Origin: an uncultured Christensenella sp.
GTDB lineage: Bacteria > Bacillota > Clostridia > Christensenellales > Borkfalkiaceae
Length of the DNA: 64,000 nucleotides
Reading direction: 5' to 3'
NCBI GenBank assembly: GCA_910579525.1
Contig: CAJTUK010000002.1
Coordinates: 269,018-333,017, forward strand
The notes below the pieces were generated by a model. The model was not told the DNA's origin. It saw only the letters and a program-made list of their open reading frames with translations, and made no database searches. The position numbers were made by a program, and so were the translations under genes. This document shows, in pieces, positions 23,748 through 32,363 of this stretch (position 1 is its first letter; each line of letters begins with the position of its first letter).

Positions 23748-25012
23748 GCAGGTTACTTATAAAAAACGGCGTTCTTGTTACGCCGCAAGGCGAAAGCAAG
23801 GCCGATTTGCTTATAGAAAACGGCGTGATTTCTAAAATCGCGCCCTCGATAGAAGAAAAATGTAAAGTTATAGACGCGACGGGTAAACATATTTTTTACG
23901 GAATAACCGATATGCACGTGCACCTGCGCGAACCGGGATTCGAGGGCAAAGAGGATATAGAGAGCGGCTCAAAAGCCGCGGTTAAGGGCGGCGTAACCAC
24001 TGTGTGTTGCATGCCGAACACCAGCCCCGTAAACGATAACGCGGTGGTCACTACTTATATCAACAGCCGCGCGAAAGAAGTGAATTTGTGCAAAATAAGA
24101 CCGATAGGCGCCATAACGAAGGGGCAGAACGGCGAAAGTCTTGCCGATATAGGCAAAATGAAGTCTGCGGGAATCGTAGCCGTAAGCGACGACGGTAAGT
24201 CGGTTGAAAATTCGCAGATTATGCGGCTTGCTATGGAGTACGCAAACGATTTCGGTTTAAAGTGCCTTTGCCATTGCGAGGATAAAAACCTCGTGGACGG
24301 CGGGGTGGTGAACGAGGGATTCAATTCCACTCTTTGCGGGCTCAAAGGTTCGCCCCGCGCCGCCGAAGATATTATGGTAGCGCGGGATATCGCTCTTTCC
24401 GAAAGTTTGAATATTCCCGTTCATATCTGCCACGTGTCGACTTACAGCGGGGTGGAAATCATAAGGAGCGCGAAGGCTCGCGGCGTAAAAGTCACTGCGG
24501 AAACCTGCCCCCATTATTTTATTTTAACGGACGACATAATAACTTCTTACGATACGAACACGAAAGTAAATCCGCCCGTTCGTGAAGAAAAGGACAAAAA
24601 CGCGATAATCGCGGGGCTTAAAGACGGCACGCTCGACTGCATAGTCACCGATCACGCTCCCCACGGGTTAAAGGACAAGCAGGTGGAATACAATCTTGCC
24701 GCGTTCGGAATAAGCGGGATAGAAACGAGCTTTTCTTTGAGCTATACCTATCTGGTGAAATCAGGAATTTTGACGCTTTCGGAACTGACGGAAAAAACCG
24801 CCTTAAACCCCTGTAAAATTCTCGGTCTGGAGGGCGGCGAAATAAAGGAAGGCGCGCCCGCCGACTTGTTTATAGCGGATTTGAACAAGAGCTATATAAT
24901 CAACGGCTCGGAATTCGTTTCTAAAGGAAAGAACACGCCGTTCAACGGCTTTAACGTTTACGGCAAAGTAGAGTATACGCTGGTTGACGGCGAAATCAAA
25001 TATAAAGCGTGA
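23744..25012 (+). CDS. pyrC: Dihydroorotase, class I
   Basis: PyrC closes carbamoyl-aspartate to dihydroorotate. The 422-residue amidohydrolase has H58-x-H60 in TDMHVHLREPG, zinc-binding histidines in LCHCED and VHICHVST, and the catalytic Asp in IVTDHAPHG. In class I enzymes a residue around 150 bridges the metals, often Asp or carbamoyl-Lys. Here the candidate is the Asp pair in AVSDDGKS, as in Gram-positive class I enzymes. It is translationally coupled to pyrB (ATGA overlap). Confidence 0.95.
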   Translation: MSRLLIKNGVLVTPQGESKADLLIENGVISKIAPSIEEKCKVIDATGKHIFYGITDMHVHLREPGFEGKEDIESGSKAAVKGGVTTVCCMPNTSPVNDNAVVTTYINSRAKEVNLCKIRPIGAITKGQNGESLADIGKMKSAGIVAVSDDGKSVENSQIMRLAMEYANDFGLKCLCHCEDKNLVDGGVVNEGFNSTLCGLKGSPRAAEDIMVARDIALSESLNIPVHICHVSTYSGVEIIRSAKARGVKVTAETCPHYFILTDDIITSYDTNTKVNPPVREEKDKNAIIAGLKDGTLDCIVTDHAPHGLKDKQVEYNLAAFGISGIETSFSLSYTYLVKSGILTLSELTEKTALNPCKILGLEGGEIKEGAPADLFIADLNKSYIINGSEFVSKGKNTPFNGFNVYGKVEYTLVDGEIKYKA

Positions 25013-25022
25013 GGGAATAAAA

Positions 25023-25937
25023 ATGATAGATAAACTTATAGAAAAAATCGCGGAACTGCAAAATCCTACCTGCGTGGGGCTGGACACTTCTTTCGACTAC
25101 CTGCCCGAAGAGCTTAAAAGGGACGTTTCTTCGTTAGACGACGCCGCCGAAGCCATAGCGGAGTTCAATATGAACGTTATAGATAAGGTTTGCGATATAG
25201 TTCCGTCGGTAAAGGTGCAGATTGCCTATTACGAAATGTACGGTCACGCGGGCTTGCAGGCCTTCGAATACACGGTAAACTATGCCCGCGGTCGCGGGTT
25301 GATTGTTATCGCCGACTGCAAGCGCAACGATATCGGTTCTACCGCAGGGTGCTATTCTAAAGCTTATCTCGGCAAAACCGAAGTAAACGGAAAAAATTAC
25401 CGCGCTTTTGCCGCCGATATGCTCACCGTAAACGGTTACCTCGGGTCCGACGGAATAAAGCCCTTTTTGCAGGATATTAAGGATAACGACAAATCTATTT
25501 TTGCGCTTGTAAAAACGTCTAATCCGTCGAGCGGCGAATTTCAGAATTTAAAGCTTGAAAACGGTAAGTTTATTTACGAGCAGATGGGCGACCTCGTTGC
25601 AGACTGGGGTAAGGATTTTATAGGCAAATACGGTTATTCGGAAGTGGGCGCGGTGGTTGGCGCCACTCATCCCGAAGAAGCCGAAAGGTTGAGAAAACGC
25701 CTCCCGCACACTTTCTTTTTAATACCGGGATACGGCGCGCAAGGGGGGAGCGCGCAGATGCTCAAAGTCTGCTTCGATAAAAACGGACTCGGCGGAGTGG
25801 TCAACTCTTCCCGCGGGATAATCTGCGCTTATAAAGACGCGCGTTACAGCGGAATGAATTACGCGGAAGCGGCTCGCGCCGCGTGCATAGATATGCAACA
25901 GGATTTGAGCTTCGTAATAGGAAAGATGAAAATTTAA
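25023..25937 (+). CDS. pyrF: Orotidine 5'-phosphate decarboxylase (long type)
   Basis: PyrF decarboxylates OMP to UMP, the last step of the pathway. The protein is 304 residues, the longer subfamily (about 270-310) rather than the 230-residue E. coli type. The active-site block is IVIADCKRNDIGSTA (Lys and Asp). GLDTSFDYLP at the start and PGYGAQGG near the end are further markers. The start at 25023 has GAGGG seven bases upstream; an earlier in-frame ATG lies inside pyrC. Confidence 0.95.
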   Translation: MIDKLIEKIAELQNPTCVGLDTSFDYLPEELKRDVSSLDDAAEAIAEFNMNVIDKVCDIVPSVKVQIAYYEMYGHAGLQAFEYTVNYARGRGLIVIADCKRNDIGSTAGCYSKAYLGKTEVNGKNYRAFAADMLTVNGYLGSDGIKPFLQDIKDNDKSIFALVKTSNPSSGEFQNLKLENGKFIYEQMGDLVADWGKDFIGKYGYSEVGAVVGATHPEEAERLRKRLPHTFFLIPGYGAQGGSAQMLKVCFDKNGLGGVVNSSRGIICAYKDARYSGMNYAEAARAACIDMQQDLSFVIGKMKI

Positions 25938-25938
25938 T

Positions 25939-26697
25939 ATGAAAGATTTATTAACTACGGTCAAAGACAACCGTGAAATTGCGGAAAATATTTTTATGAT
26001 AACTCTGACCTTGCCGGAGATGTCCGAACGTTTTCACGGCGGTCAGTTCGTCAATATCGAAACGGGAGACGGTGCGCTCCTTTTGCGCCGCCCCCTCGGG
26101 GTGTGTATTGCGGAAGGCAACGATTTGAGCTTGTGCTATCAGGTTAAGGGTAAAGGAACTAAAAAGTTAACTCAGGCAAAGGCGGGAGATAAACTTAAAG
26201 TTTTGCTTCCGCTCGGCAATTACTTTGATTTGTCGGCTTATAAAAAAATCGCCGTTGTTGGCGGCGGAGTGGGAGTTTTCCCTCTTATTGCAACCCTGCG
26301 CGAAAATAAAGACAAAGATTTTTATTCTTACATAGGTTTCCGCAACAAATCCGCCGTATGTCTTTTAAACGAATTCGAAAATTGCAAAAGTCTTACGGTA
26401 ACCACCGACGACGGCAGTTTCGGCAAAAAGGGAAACGCAGTGGACGCTTTTATTGCGGACGCGGATAAAATAAAAGCGGACGTAATTATTTCTTGCGGCC
26501 CGCCCGTGATGCTCAAAATATTAAAAAACAAACTTGCGGAAAGGGCAATTAAAACGCCCTGCTTCGTATCTTTGGAAGAGCGGATGGGGTGCGGGCTGGG
26601 AGCGTGCCTTGTGTGCGTGTGCAAGACTTCGGATGGAAACAACGCCCGCGTATGCAAAGACGGACCCGTGTTTAATATAAACGGGGTGGAATTATAA
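25939..26697 (+). CDS. pyrK: Dihydroorotate dehydrogenase B, electron-transfer subunit
   Basis: PyrK passes electrons from the PyrD flavin to NAD+ through FAD and a [2Fe-2S] cluster. In 252 residues it shows the FAD-binding LLRRPLGVC, a nucleotide-binding GGGVGVFPL near residue 112, and a C-terminal cluster site with cysteines in RMGCGLGACLVCVC and VCKDGP. Its presence shows the dehydrogenase is the NAD-linked B type. It lies one base after pyrF, and its stop shares a base with the next start. Confidence 0.95.
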   Translation: MKDLLTTVKDNREIAENIFMITLTLPEMSERFHGGQFVNIETGDGALLLRRPLGVCIAEGNDLSLCYQVKGKGTKKLTQAKAGDKLKVLLPLGNYFDLSAYKKIAVVGGGVGVFPLIATLRENKDKDFYSYIGFRNKSAVCLLNEFENCKSLTVTTDDGSFGKKGNAVDAFIADADKIKADVIISCGPPVMLKILKNKLAERAIKTPCFVSLEERMGCGLGACLVCVCKTSDGNNARVCKDGPVFNINGVEL

Positions 26698-26960
26698 TGG
26701 GACGCAATTCCCGAAAACCGCAATTCAAGTACGTTGTGCTTGGAATATTAAGTCTTACCGTCGTTGCGGCGGCTTTGATTGCGCTTGCGACCTTATCGCA
26801 GGTTAATCCGAAAATAGTCGCGGATTACCTCGAACTGTTTATTATGTTTGCGGCTGCGGGCGCGCTAGGTGTAATAATTTGCTCGGTGGGATATTGCACT
26901 TTAAAAAAGCGCCCCGACGAAATAGAGAAGGCTGAAACGGAGAAAAAGAAAAATGGCTGA
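26697..26960 (+). CDS. Small two-helix membrane protein inside the pyr operon
   Basis: An 87-residue protein with a basic start, two transmembrane helices (about residues 14-33 and 46-68) and a charged C-terminal tail ending in KKKNG. It matches no family I know. It is wedged between pyrK and pyrD with one base of overlap before and eight after, so it is tightly coupled to both. It could anchor a pyr enzyme at the membrane or be unrelated; the sequence does not say. Confidence 0.65.
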   Translation: MGRNSRKPQFKYVVLGILSLTVVAAALIALATLSQVNPKIVADYLELFIMFAAAGALGVIICSVGYCTLKKRPDEIEKAETEKKKNG

Positions 26961-27864
26961 TTTACAGGTTGAAATTTGCGGTGTTAAATTTAAAAATCCC
27001 GTAATAGCGGCAAGCGGAACTTACGGCTTCGGCAGGGAGTTTAACGAGCTTTACGATATTTCGCAGATAGGCGGCATTAGCACGAAGGGCATGACTCTTT
27101 TGCCGCGGCTCGGCAATCCCGTGCCCAGAATTGCGGAAGGTACGAGCGTAATTCTCAATGCCGTGGGGTTGCAAAACCCCGGAGTGGAGCACTTTATAAA
27201 ATACGATTTGCCGTTTTTAAAAGAAAAGGGAGTAGTAATAGTCGCAAACGTGGCGGGGAGCACGCTTGAAGATTACGGCAATATCTGTAAGCGGCTCGAC
27301 GGACTTGTCGACATGGTTGAGCTTAATATATCATGCCCCAACGTTCGCGCGGGGGGTATGGCGTTGGGTATAAAACCCGCCAACGTAGAAGAGGTCAGCG
27401 CGCTCGCAAAATCAAACCTTAAAAAGACTCCGCTCATAGTAAAGCTATCGCCGAACGTCGAAAGCATTACGGCTAACGCGCAGGCGGCGGAACGCGGCGG
27501 CGCGGATTGCGTTTCGCTCGTGAATACGTTTACGGGGATGGTTATTGACATTGAAAAGCGCAAGCCCGTAATAGCAAACAACACGGGCGGCGTTTCGGGA
27601 GCGGGAATAAAACCTATCGCGGTAAAAATGGTGTACGAGGCTGCGCACGCGGTTAAAATTCCTGTTATCGGAATGGGCGGAATCATGACCGGCGAAGACG
27701 CCATAGAGTTTATGATGGCAGGGGCGCAGGCCGTTCAGGTAGGGACGGCGAATTTTGCCGACCCTTACGCCATGCCGCGTATTATAAGCGAAATGGACGC
27801 TTGGCTTGACAAGCACGGTGTTAAAAAAATAAGCTGTATAGTAGGCGCGGCTACATTGAACTGA
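26953..27864 (+). CDS. pyrD: Dihydroorotate dehydrogenase B, catalytic subunit
   Basis: This FMN enzyme oxidises dihydroorotate to orotate. The 303-residue barrel has the class 1B features: the N-terminal KNPVIAASGTYGFG, LNISCPNVRAGG with the catalytic Cys near residue 130, and the phosphate-binding GMGGIMTGEDA. It works as a heterotetramer with PyrK, encoded just upstream. Its start overlaps the small membrane protein gene by eight bases. Confidence 0.95.
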   Translation: MADLQVEICGVKFKNPVIAASGTYGFGREFNELYDISQIGGISTKGMTLLPRLGNPVPRIAEGTSVILNAVGLQNPGVEHFIKYDLPFLKEKGVVIVANVAGSTLEDYGNICKRLDGLVDMVELNISCPNVRAGGMALGIKPANVEEVSALAKSNLKKTPLIVKLSPNVESITANAQAAERGGADCVSLVNTFTGMVIDIEKRKPVIANNTGGVSGAGIKPIAVKMVYEAAHAVKIPVIGMGGIMTGEDAIEFMMAGAQAVQVGTANFADPYAMPRIISEMDAWLDKHGVKKISCIVGAATLN

Positions 27865-27916
27865 CCCCGTTATTTAAGGCATATTGCGGGGGCAATTATA
27901 ATAAACGGAGTTTTAA

Positions 27917-29026
27917 ATGAGGGTTTTAATAATTTCCATGACTTGCGGGGAAGCACATAATTCCACAGCGAAAGCGCTTAAAACCTCGCTTGACGCAAAA
28001 GGCGCTGTTTGCGAAATCGTGCAACTTTACGGCTTTGACGAGGACAGAGTCGCACGAAAAAACAAAACGTATATAACCGTTACGAAAGTTATTCCTAAAA
28101 TTTACGAACGGATATGGTTCAGAACCAGAGAAAAGCCTATTAAAAGTTACATAGAGGGCGTTATAAAGGATTGTAAAGATTACGCGCTTAAAAATATAAC
28201 AGCATTCAATCCCGACGCGATAGTCTGCACTCACTGCGAAGCCGGCGCCGTGGTTGCGCGTTTAGTTGAAAACGGTGAGATAAACAAAAATATAAAAACG
28301 TATAGCGTAGTTCTCGATTATTGTTTGAGCCCTTACTGGGAGAACGACGCGGGATTGGACTTTATAGTTTATCCGCACGAAAATATGCTGGACGAGATGT
28401 TGAGCAAGGGGTTTAAAAACGAGCAGCTTTTGCCTTACGGAATACCCGTAAACGAAAAGTTTACCAAAGAATACGATAAATCGAAGGCGCGAGAAGAGCT
28501 CGGTGCGAACAAAGAAATGTTCACTGTGGCTTTGTACAGTGGCGGCAACTGTGTGAGTTCGGCTTACGCGGCAGTCAAAAAACTGTTAAAATGCAAAGCC
28601 GATATACAAATTATCGCGGTTTGCGGCAGGAATAAAAAAGAGTTTGACAAAATAGAAACTCTTAAAGCAAAGAAAGGCTTGACGAATATTCTCAATTTCG
28701 GGTTTTGCGATTGTCTTGAAAAGGTATATGCGGCGGCCGACGTCGTTATTACCCGCGGTGGTATGGGTGTTACCGAACAGATTAACGCGCAAATTCCGTT
28801 TGTTCTCCGTGAAAAGCTTATTACTTGCGAAAGACTCAATGCCGAATTTTTTGAAAAATTCGGGCTCTGCATAAGAATAAAAAAGGCCGGAGACATATCG
28901 GGAATAATAGATAGTCTTGCAAACGATAGCAATAAGCTCCGCGATATGCGTGAAAAGGCGAAATGCTTTTGCAAACCGTCCGCGACGGCGGATTTTATAG
29001 AACATATTTTAACGGCAAAAAAATAA
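27917..29026 (+). CDS. GT28-family glycosyltransferase (MGDG-synthase/UgtP-like)
   Basis: A 369-residue two-domain GT-B enzyme. The N-terminal domain begins RVLIISMTCGEAHNSTAKAL, the pattern of MGDG synthase and processive diacylglycerol glucosyltransferases (acceptor domain). The C-terminal domain has CLEKVYAAADVVITRGGMGVTEQ, the donor UDP-sugar site. Such enzymes make glycolipids or lipoteichoic-acid anchors at the membrane. It is odd to find it inside the pyr operon, between pyrD (52 bp) and pyrE (16 bp). The pathway makes UMP, the precursor of UDP-sugars, so the grouping may be meaningful, but this is inference. Confidence 0.8.
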   Translation: MRVLIISMTCGEAHNSTAKALKTSLDAKGAVCEIVQLYGFDEDRVARKNKTYITVTKVIPKIYERIWFRTREKPIKSYIEGVIKDCKDYALKNITAFNPDAIVCTHCEAGAVVARLVENGEINKNIKTYSVVLDYCLSPYWENDAGLDFIVYPHENMLDEMLSKGFKNEQLLPYGIPVNEKFTKEYDKSKAREELGANKEMFTVALYSGGNCVSSAYAAVKKLLKCKADIQIIAVCGRNKKEFDKIETLKAKKGLTNILNFGFCDCLEKVYAAADVVITRGGMGVTEQINAQIPFVLREKLITCERLNAEFFEKFGLCIRIKKAGDISGIIDSLANDSNKLRDMREKAKCFCKPSATADFIEHILTAKK

Positions 29027-29042
29027 ATCGGGAGTTTTATAT

Positions 29043-29699
29043 ATGACTTACAAACAGCAGTTTATTAAATTTATGGTTGAAAACGGCGTTCTCAAATTCG
29101 GCGAGTTCACGCTCAAAAGCGGGAGAAAAGCGCCCTACTTTATAAACACGGGCAATTATAAGTCGGGAGCCCAACTCGCTAAACTCGGCGAATATTACGC
29201 GCAGTGTATAGCTGACAATAAAATCGAGGCGCAAACGTTGGTGGGACCCGCCTATAAGGGCATACCTTTGGCTGTTACCACCGCGGTTTCGCTTGCGCAA
29301 AATCACGGCAAGGACCTTTTTTATTGTTTTGACAGAAAGGAAGCGAAGGACCACGGCGAGGGCGGTTTGTTCGTAGGCAAACAGCTTGAAGACGGCGAAA
29401 AGATAATTATAATAGAGGACGTAATGACTTCCGGCAAGGCGTTGAGAGAACTTTTGCCCAAACTCAAAGCGAGCGCAAACGTTGAAATTGCGGGAATGGT
29501 TATTTCGGTGGACAGAATGGAAAGGGGGCTTGAAAGCAATCTTTCCGCAGTGCAGGAAGTTTATAAAGAGTTCGGTGTGAAGGTTTATTCCATAGTCACT
29601 ATGGCGGATATTATCGAAGCCATTGAAAGCGGAGTAATAGACGGCAAAGAATATCTTTCGCAAATGAAAGCGTACCGCAGTCAATACGGCGTCGAATAA
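29043..29699 (+). CDS. pyrE: Orotate phosphoribosyltransferase
   Basis: PyrE joins orotate to PRPP to form OMP. The 218-residue protein has GEFTLKSGRKAPYF near the start and the PRPP-binding loop IIIIEDVMTSGKAL near residue 120, with PAYKGIPLA ahead of it. It is the last gene of the operon and ends at a strong terminator. All de novo pyrimidine steps from carbamoyl phosphate on are thus present; carAB is not in this window. Confidence 0.95.
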   Translation: MTYKQQFIKFMVENGVLKFGEFTLKSGRKAPYFINTGNYKSGAQLAKLGEYYAQCIADNKIEAQTLVGPAYKGIPLAVTTAVSLAQNHGKDLFYCFDRKEAKDHGEGGLFVGKQLEDGEKIIIIEDVMTSGKALRELLPKLKASANVEIAGMVISVDRMERGLESNLSAVQEVYKEFGVKVYSIVTMADIIEAIESGVIDGKEYLSQMKAYRSQYGVE

Positions 29700-29721
29700 A
29701 AAAATATTAAATTGGACTTTT

Positions 29722-29754
29722 AAAGCCCCGAGCAATACGGCTCGGGGCTTTGTC
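29722..29754. terminator. Terminator after pyrE (two-way)
   Basis: A perfect 12-bp stem AAAGCCCCGAGC with GCTCGGGGCTTT separates pyrE from the convergent deacetylase gene. Confidence 0.88.
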
Positions 29755-29755
29755 T

Positions 29756-30448
29756 TTAAAACACGGCGAAAGTATAATTCAAACCTTTATAATATTTAAT
29801 TATATCTTTCAACGCCTTTGCGGTGGCGGTTTTAGTGGTTGAATCGTGCGCAAGTAAGACTATATTGTTTTTGTTTGCGGGCGTAGTAACAGCCGAGTTG
29901 AAAATTTCTTTTACGGAGGGGTTTTCGAGTTCTGCGTCGCGCGTAGAAGCGTTCCAGTCCACATAGCGCATTCCGTGAGCATTTACCGCGCCGATTAGCG
30001 ATGAAGAAAGCCCGTAACTGCCGCCGGGGAAACGGTAAATGGGCGAAACTCTGCCCGTGGCGCTCCTTATCACTTCGTTACACTTATCTATGTCTTTTAT
30101 AAGGTTTTCGGGCGATGAATAAATGTCGGAATAAACGTGAGAATAGGAGTGAACGGCAACCGTGTGACCTTCTTCAAGTTCTCTGCGCAAAAGGTATTTG
30201 CGCGTTTCGGCGTGCTTCCCTACTATAAAAAAAGTTGCCTTAACGTTTTCTTCTTTCAAGACGTCTAAAATTTTAGGCGTTACTCTGTCGCTGGGACCGT
30301 CGTCGAAAGTCAGATAAATTACCTTTTTATTCTCCGCGCACTCCGCAAAGGCTATGCCGCTTCTGCCCAGAGCTACGCTTCCGTAAAACACTATGAGAAT
30401 TGCGCACATAAGCAACGCTGCGCATATCGCGGTAAAATTTCTGTTCAT
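29756..30448 (-). CDS. Polysaccharide deacetylase (NodB domain)
   Basis: A 230-residue exported or membrane-anchored deacetylase. A hydrophobic N-terminal segment (residues 8-30) is followed by the NodB domain. The metal and catalytic residues are D49 and D50 in YLTFDDGPSD (motif 1), H100 and H104 in VAVHSYSH (motif 2), and IYRFPGGSYG (motif 3). Such enzymes remove acetyl groups from peptidoglycan sugars or muramic lactam precursors; the PdaA type acts in spore cortex and others in vegetative walls. Its target here is not clear. It is downstream of the SPOR-like gene (27 bp). Confidence 0.88.
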   Translation of the reverse strand: MNRNFTAICAALLMCAILIVFYGSVALGRSGIAFAECAENKKVIYLTFDDGPSDRVTPKILDVLKEENVKATFFIVGKHAETRKYLLRRELEEGHTVAVHSYSHVYSDIYSSPENLIKDIDKCNEVIRSATGRVSPIYRFPGGSYGLSSSLIGAVNAHGMRYVDWNASTRDAELENPSVKEIFNSAVTTPANKNNIVLLAHDSTTKTATAKALKDIIKYYKGLNYTFAVF

Positions 30449-30475
30449 ATCCCTAATATGCGCAGAAATGGCAAA

Positions 30476-31153
30476 TTAATACAGTTTTATGTTTATCAAA
30501 ACGTCGGCTGCGGCAATCTGAAGTTTTCGCAGATCTTTAGAAAATATATAGCCGCCCCGCGCCTCTTTGCAAAGCGAATTGAGGTTGCGCAAATGCGGGG
30601 TAAAACAGTTGTCTGCATTAGACGAGAGTAAGCCGCTTATCGCGTTTTCTATATTCAAAATTACGCTTTTTGCTTCGTTTTGACCGTACGCGCCGGTGTC
30701 GAGCGAATTCGCGCAACCGTAGGCAAGGTCGGAGAGCGAGAATAAAGTGTTAAGGTTACCCTTATAAAGTTCCGCATTGCTTCGCGCGGAAACGGGAATG
30801 GAATATTCCTCCGTTTCTATTTTGAGTACTTCGCAGTCGAGCAAACGGTGTTTCAAACTTGCGCAAACAGCTTCGGCGTCGCGTTTTTCGTAATAACACG
30901 ATACGGTTACGTAATATTTGTTTTTATGTTCCAGAACGTAGCCGGCGCCGCCGTAGCTTGACACTGCCGAAGAAATAGACCCCGCCGAAATCGCATTGTC
31001 TTCAACCGCATAGCAAACGAAGTAAAACGTTGTTTTAAAATTGAGTTTTTCGCCGTTACACGCCGCTACGGATACGATTATCAGAACGGTAGCAGCCAAA
31101 ACCGCAATTACCGAAACGGTGAACGGTGTAACGCTTCGCCATATTGCTTTCAT
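30476..31153 (-). CDS. Membrane-anchored protein with SPOR-like region
   Basis: A 225-residue protein with one N-terminal transmembrane helix (about residues 8-31). It ends IIVSVAACNG, so a lipobox-like Cys is present but the motif is imperfect. Residues ~40-105 have a beta-alpha-beta pattern (FYFVCYAVEDNA, then YVTVSCYYEKRDAEAVCASL) like SPOR domains, which bind glycan strands lacking side stems. The C-terminal half is helical. The link with the deacetylase just downstream suggests a role in the cell wall or cortex. The SPOR assignment is tentative. Confidence 0.5.
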   Translation of the reverse strand: MKAIWRSVTPFTVSVIAVLAATVLIIVSVAACNGEKLNFKTTFYFVCYAVEDNAISAGSISSAVSSYGGAGYVLEHKNKYYVTVSCYYEKRDAEAVCASLKHRLLDCEVLKIETEEYSIPVSARSNAELYKGNLNTLFSLSDLAYGCANSLDTGAYGQNEAKSVILNIENAISGLLSSNADNCFTPHLRNLNSLCKEARGGYIFSKDLRKLQIAAADVLINIKLY

Positions 31154-31209
31154 ATAATATGATATTTTGTATTTTAAAGATTTAAAACTTAATAATACCT
31201 CAAAATCGC

Positions 31210-31237
31210 TTGCAAATTTAAATTTATTTGTTATAAT
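31210..31237 (+). promoter_or_regulatory. tRNA-Thr promoter
   Basis: TTGCAA, 16 bp and TATAAT end 29 bp before the tRNA. Confidence 0.55.
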
Positions 31238-31266
31238 AATATAGTCGATTTAAGTTTTGACGTTGT

Positions 31267-31342
31267 GCTACTGTGGCTCAGCTGGTAGAGCAGCTGATTC
31301 GTAATCAGCAGGTCGCCGGTTCGAATCCGGCCAGTAGCTCCA
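31267..31342 (+). tRNA. tRNA-Thr (anticodon CGT)
   Basis: A complete 76-nt tRNA with a perfect 7-bp acceptor stem (GCTACTG with CAGTAGC), D loop GCTCAGCTGGTAGAGC, anticodon stem GCTGA/TCAGC with loop TTCGTAA, T arm GCCGGTTCGAATCCGGC and an encoded CCA end. The anticodon CGT reads ACG codons. A terminator follows at once. Confidence 0.96.
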
Positions 31343-31343
31343 A

Positions 31344-31376
31344 AAATAACACCCGAGCAGGGTGTTATTTTTTTAC
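31344..31376 (+). terminator. tRNA-Thr terminator
   Basis: AAATAACACCC pairs with GGGTGTTATTT (11 bp, five-base loop) and ends in a T run. Confidence 0.9.
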
Positions 31377-31469
31377 GCCCACTAAGTCCGTATTTTTTGT
31401 ATAACGCATAGTTTAACGGCTGTATGTTTTGCATTGGCTTAAATTGCTAATAACCCCGCGGCAAAATAC

Positions 31470-31498
31470 TTGACTATGTATATAAATACAATTATAAT
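31470..31498 (+). promoter_or_regulatory. Promoter of the CxxC protein / NapH-thioredoxin operon
   Basis: TTGACT, 17 bp and TATAAT precede the gene at 31541, which also has a strong AAAGGAGG ribosome site. The stretch 31377-31469 holds nothing else that I can recognise. Confidence 0.75.
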
Positions 31499-31540
31499 AT
31501 AATTAGTTAAAAATAATGTATAAATTAAAAGGAGGATGCA

Positions 31541-32362
31541 ATGAAAGCAAAAAAAATCCGCTTATATTACGGAATATTTTTGAGTGTGTTCACATGCGTT
31601 CTCGGTGCGGTTTTCATTGCTTTGGCAGTTACTACTTTTGCCGAAGGCGGCTGGCAGGCGGGGGCTTTTTCACGCGAAATAGTCGCGCAAAAGCTGTTCC
31701 CCGTTTCTATAGTATTTTATTTTTGGGTAGCCGCGATTATAGCGGGTTTTGCGCTTTCGGTAGCGTACCCTTATAACGCGCGCGCGCAAGTAAAAATAAA
31801 CGAAAGCGTAACGCTTAAAAGGCTTTCCGCACGTTTGCCGCAAGGCGAGGGGGAAGGTTATGACGCTTCTCTCAAAAAAATTTACGTTGAAAAGCGTTCG
31901 CGCATAATAGTTTACTGCGTTGGCGCTGCCGTTTGCTTTGCCGGTGCGATAGCGAGCGCCGTGTACTTTTTCAATCCCGCAAACTTTACGCAGGGCGAGG
32001 CGATAAACGATTCGATGCTCAAAATTCTCATCAACGTGGGGCCGTGGGTGCTCGCTTCGATTATCGGTTGCGTGGGAGTAACTCTGTATGAAAAATACAG
32101 CTTGCTCCGCGAAATCACCGTTTTAAAGAGTTTGATTGCAAGCAACAAAGGCAACCCCGTGGTAAAGAACGGTAAAGAGATTAACCCCGTACTTTTAAAA
32201 ATCAAAAAGACAGTTTCTTCAAAATATTTTATTTGGGGAATAAGGGGCGCGTTCGCCGCGCTCGGCGTAGCATTTATTGTAGTGGGCGCACTTAACGGCG
32301 GTATGCGCGACGTGCTTTATAAGGCGATAAATATCTGTATGGAGTGCATAGGTCTCGGTTAA
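31541..32362 (+). CDS. Multi-pass membrane protein with C-terminal CxxC (CD1871A-like tail)
   Basis: A 273-residue protein with about five membrane helices (near residues 8-32, 52-74, 125-145, 165-185, 230-253). The last 14 residues, YKAINICMECIGLG with C266 and C269, closely match the end of the small clostridial CD1871A-family CxxC proteins (KAIRICLECIGIG type), which are found beside NapH-like iron-sulfur proteins. Here the CxxC tail is attached to a larger membrane protein, and the NapH-like gene follows after one base, supporting a redox function. The pair probably carries electrons or holds a metal at the membrane. The inner domain (95-120) is soluble and basic. Confidence 0.65.
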   Translation: MKAKKIRLYYGIFLSVFTCVLGAVFIALAVTTFAEGGWQAGAFSREIVAQKLFPVSIVFYFWVAAIIAGFALSVAYPYNARAQVKINESVTLKRLSARLPQGEGEGYDASLKKIYVEKRSRIIVYCVGAAVCFAGAIASAVYFFNPANFTQGEAINDSMLKILINVGPWVLASIIGCVGVTLYEKYSLLREITVLKSLIASNKGNPVVKNGKEINPVLLKIKKTVSSKYFIWGIRGAFAALGVAFIVVGALNGGMRDVLYKAINICMECIGLG

Positions 32363-32363
32363 T

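Noticed and set aside
31231..31434. Minus-strand frame encoding an IRTGDLLITNQLLYQLSH-like peptide
   Set aside because: It runs across the tRNA-Thr gene; this is a common false protein prediction over tRNAs.
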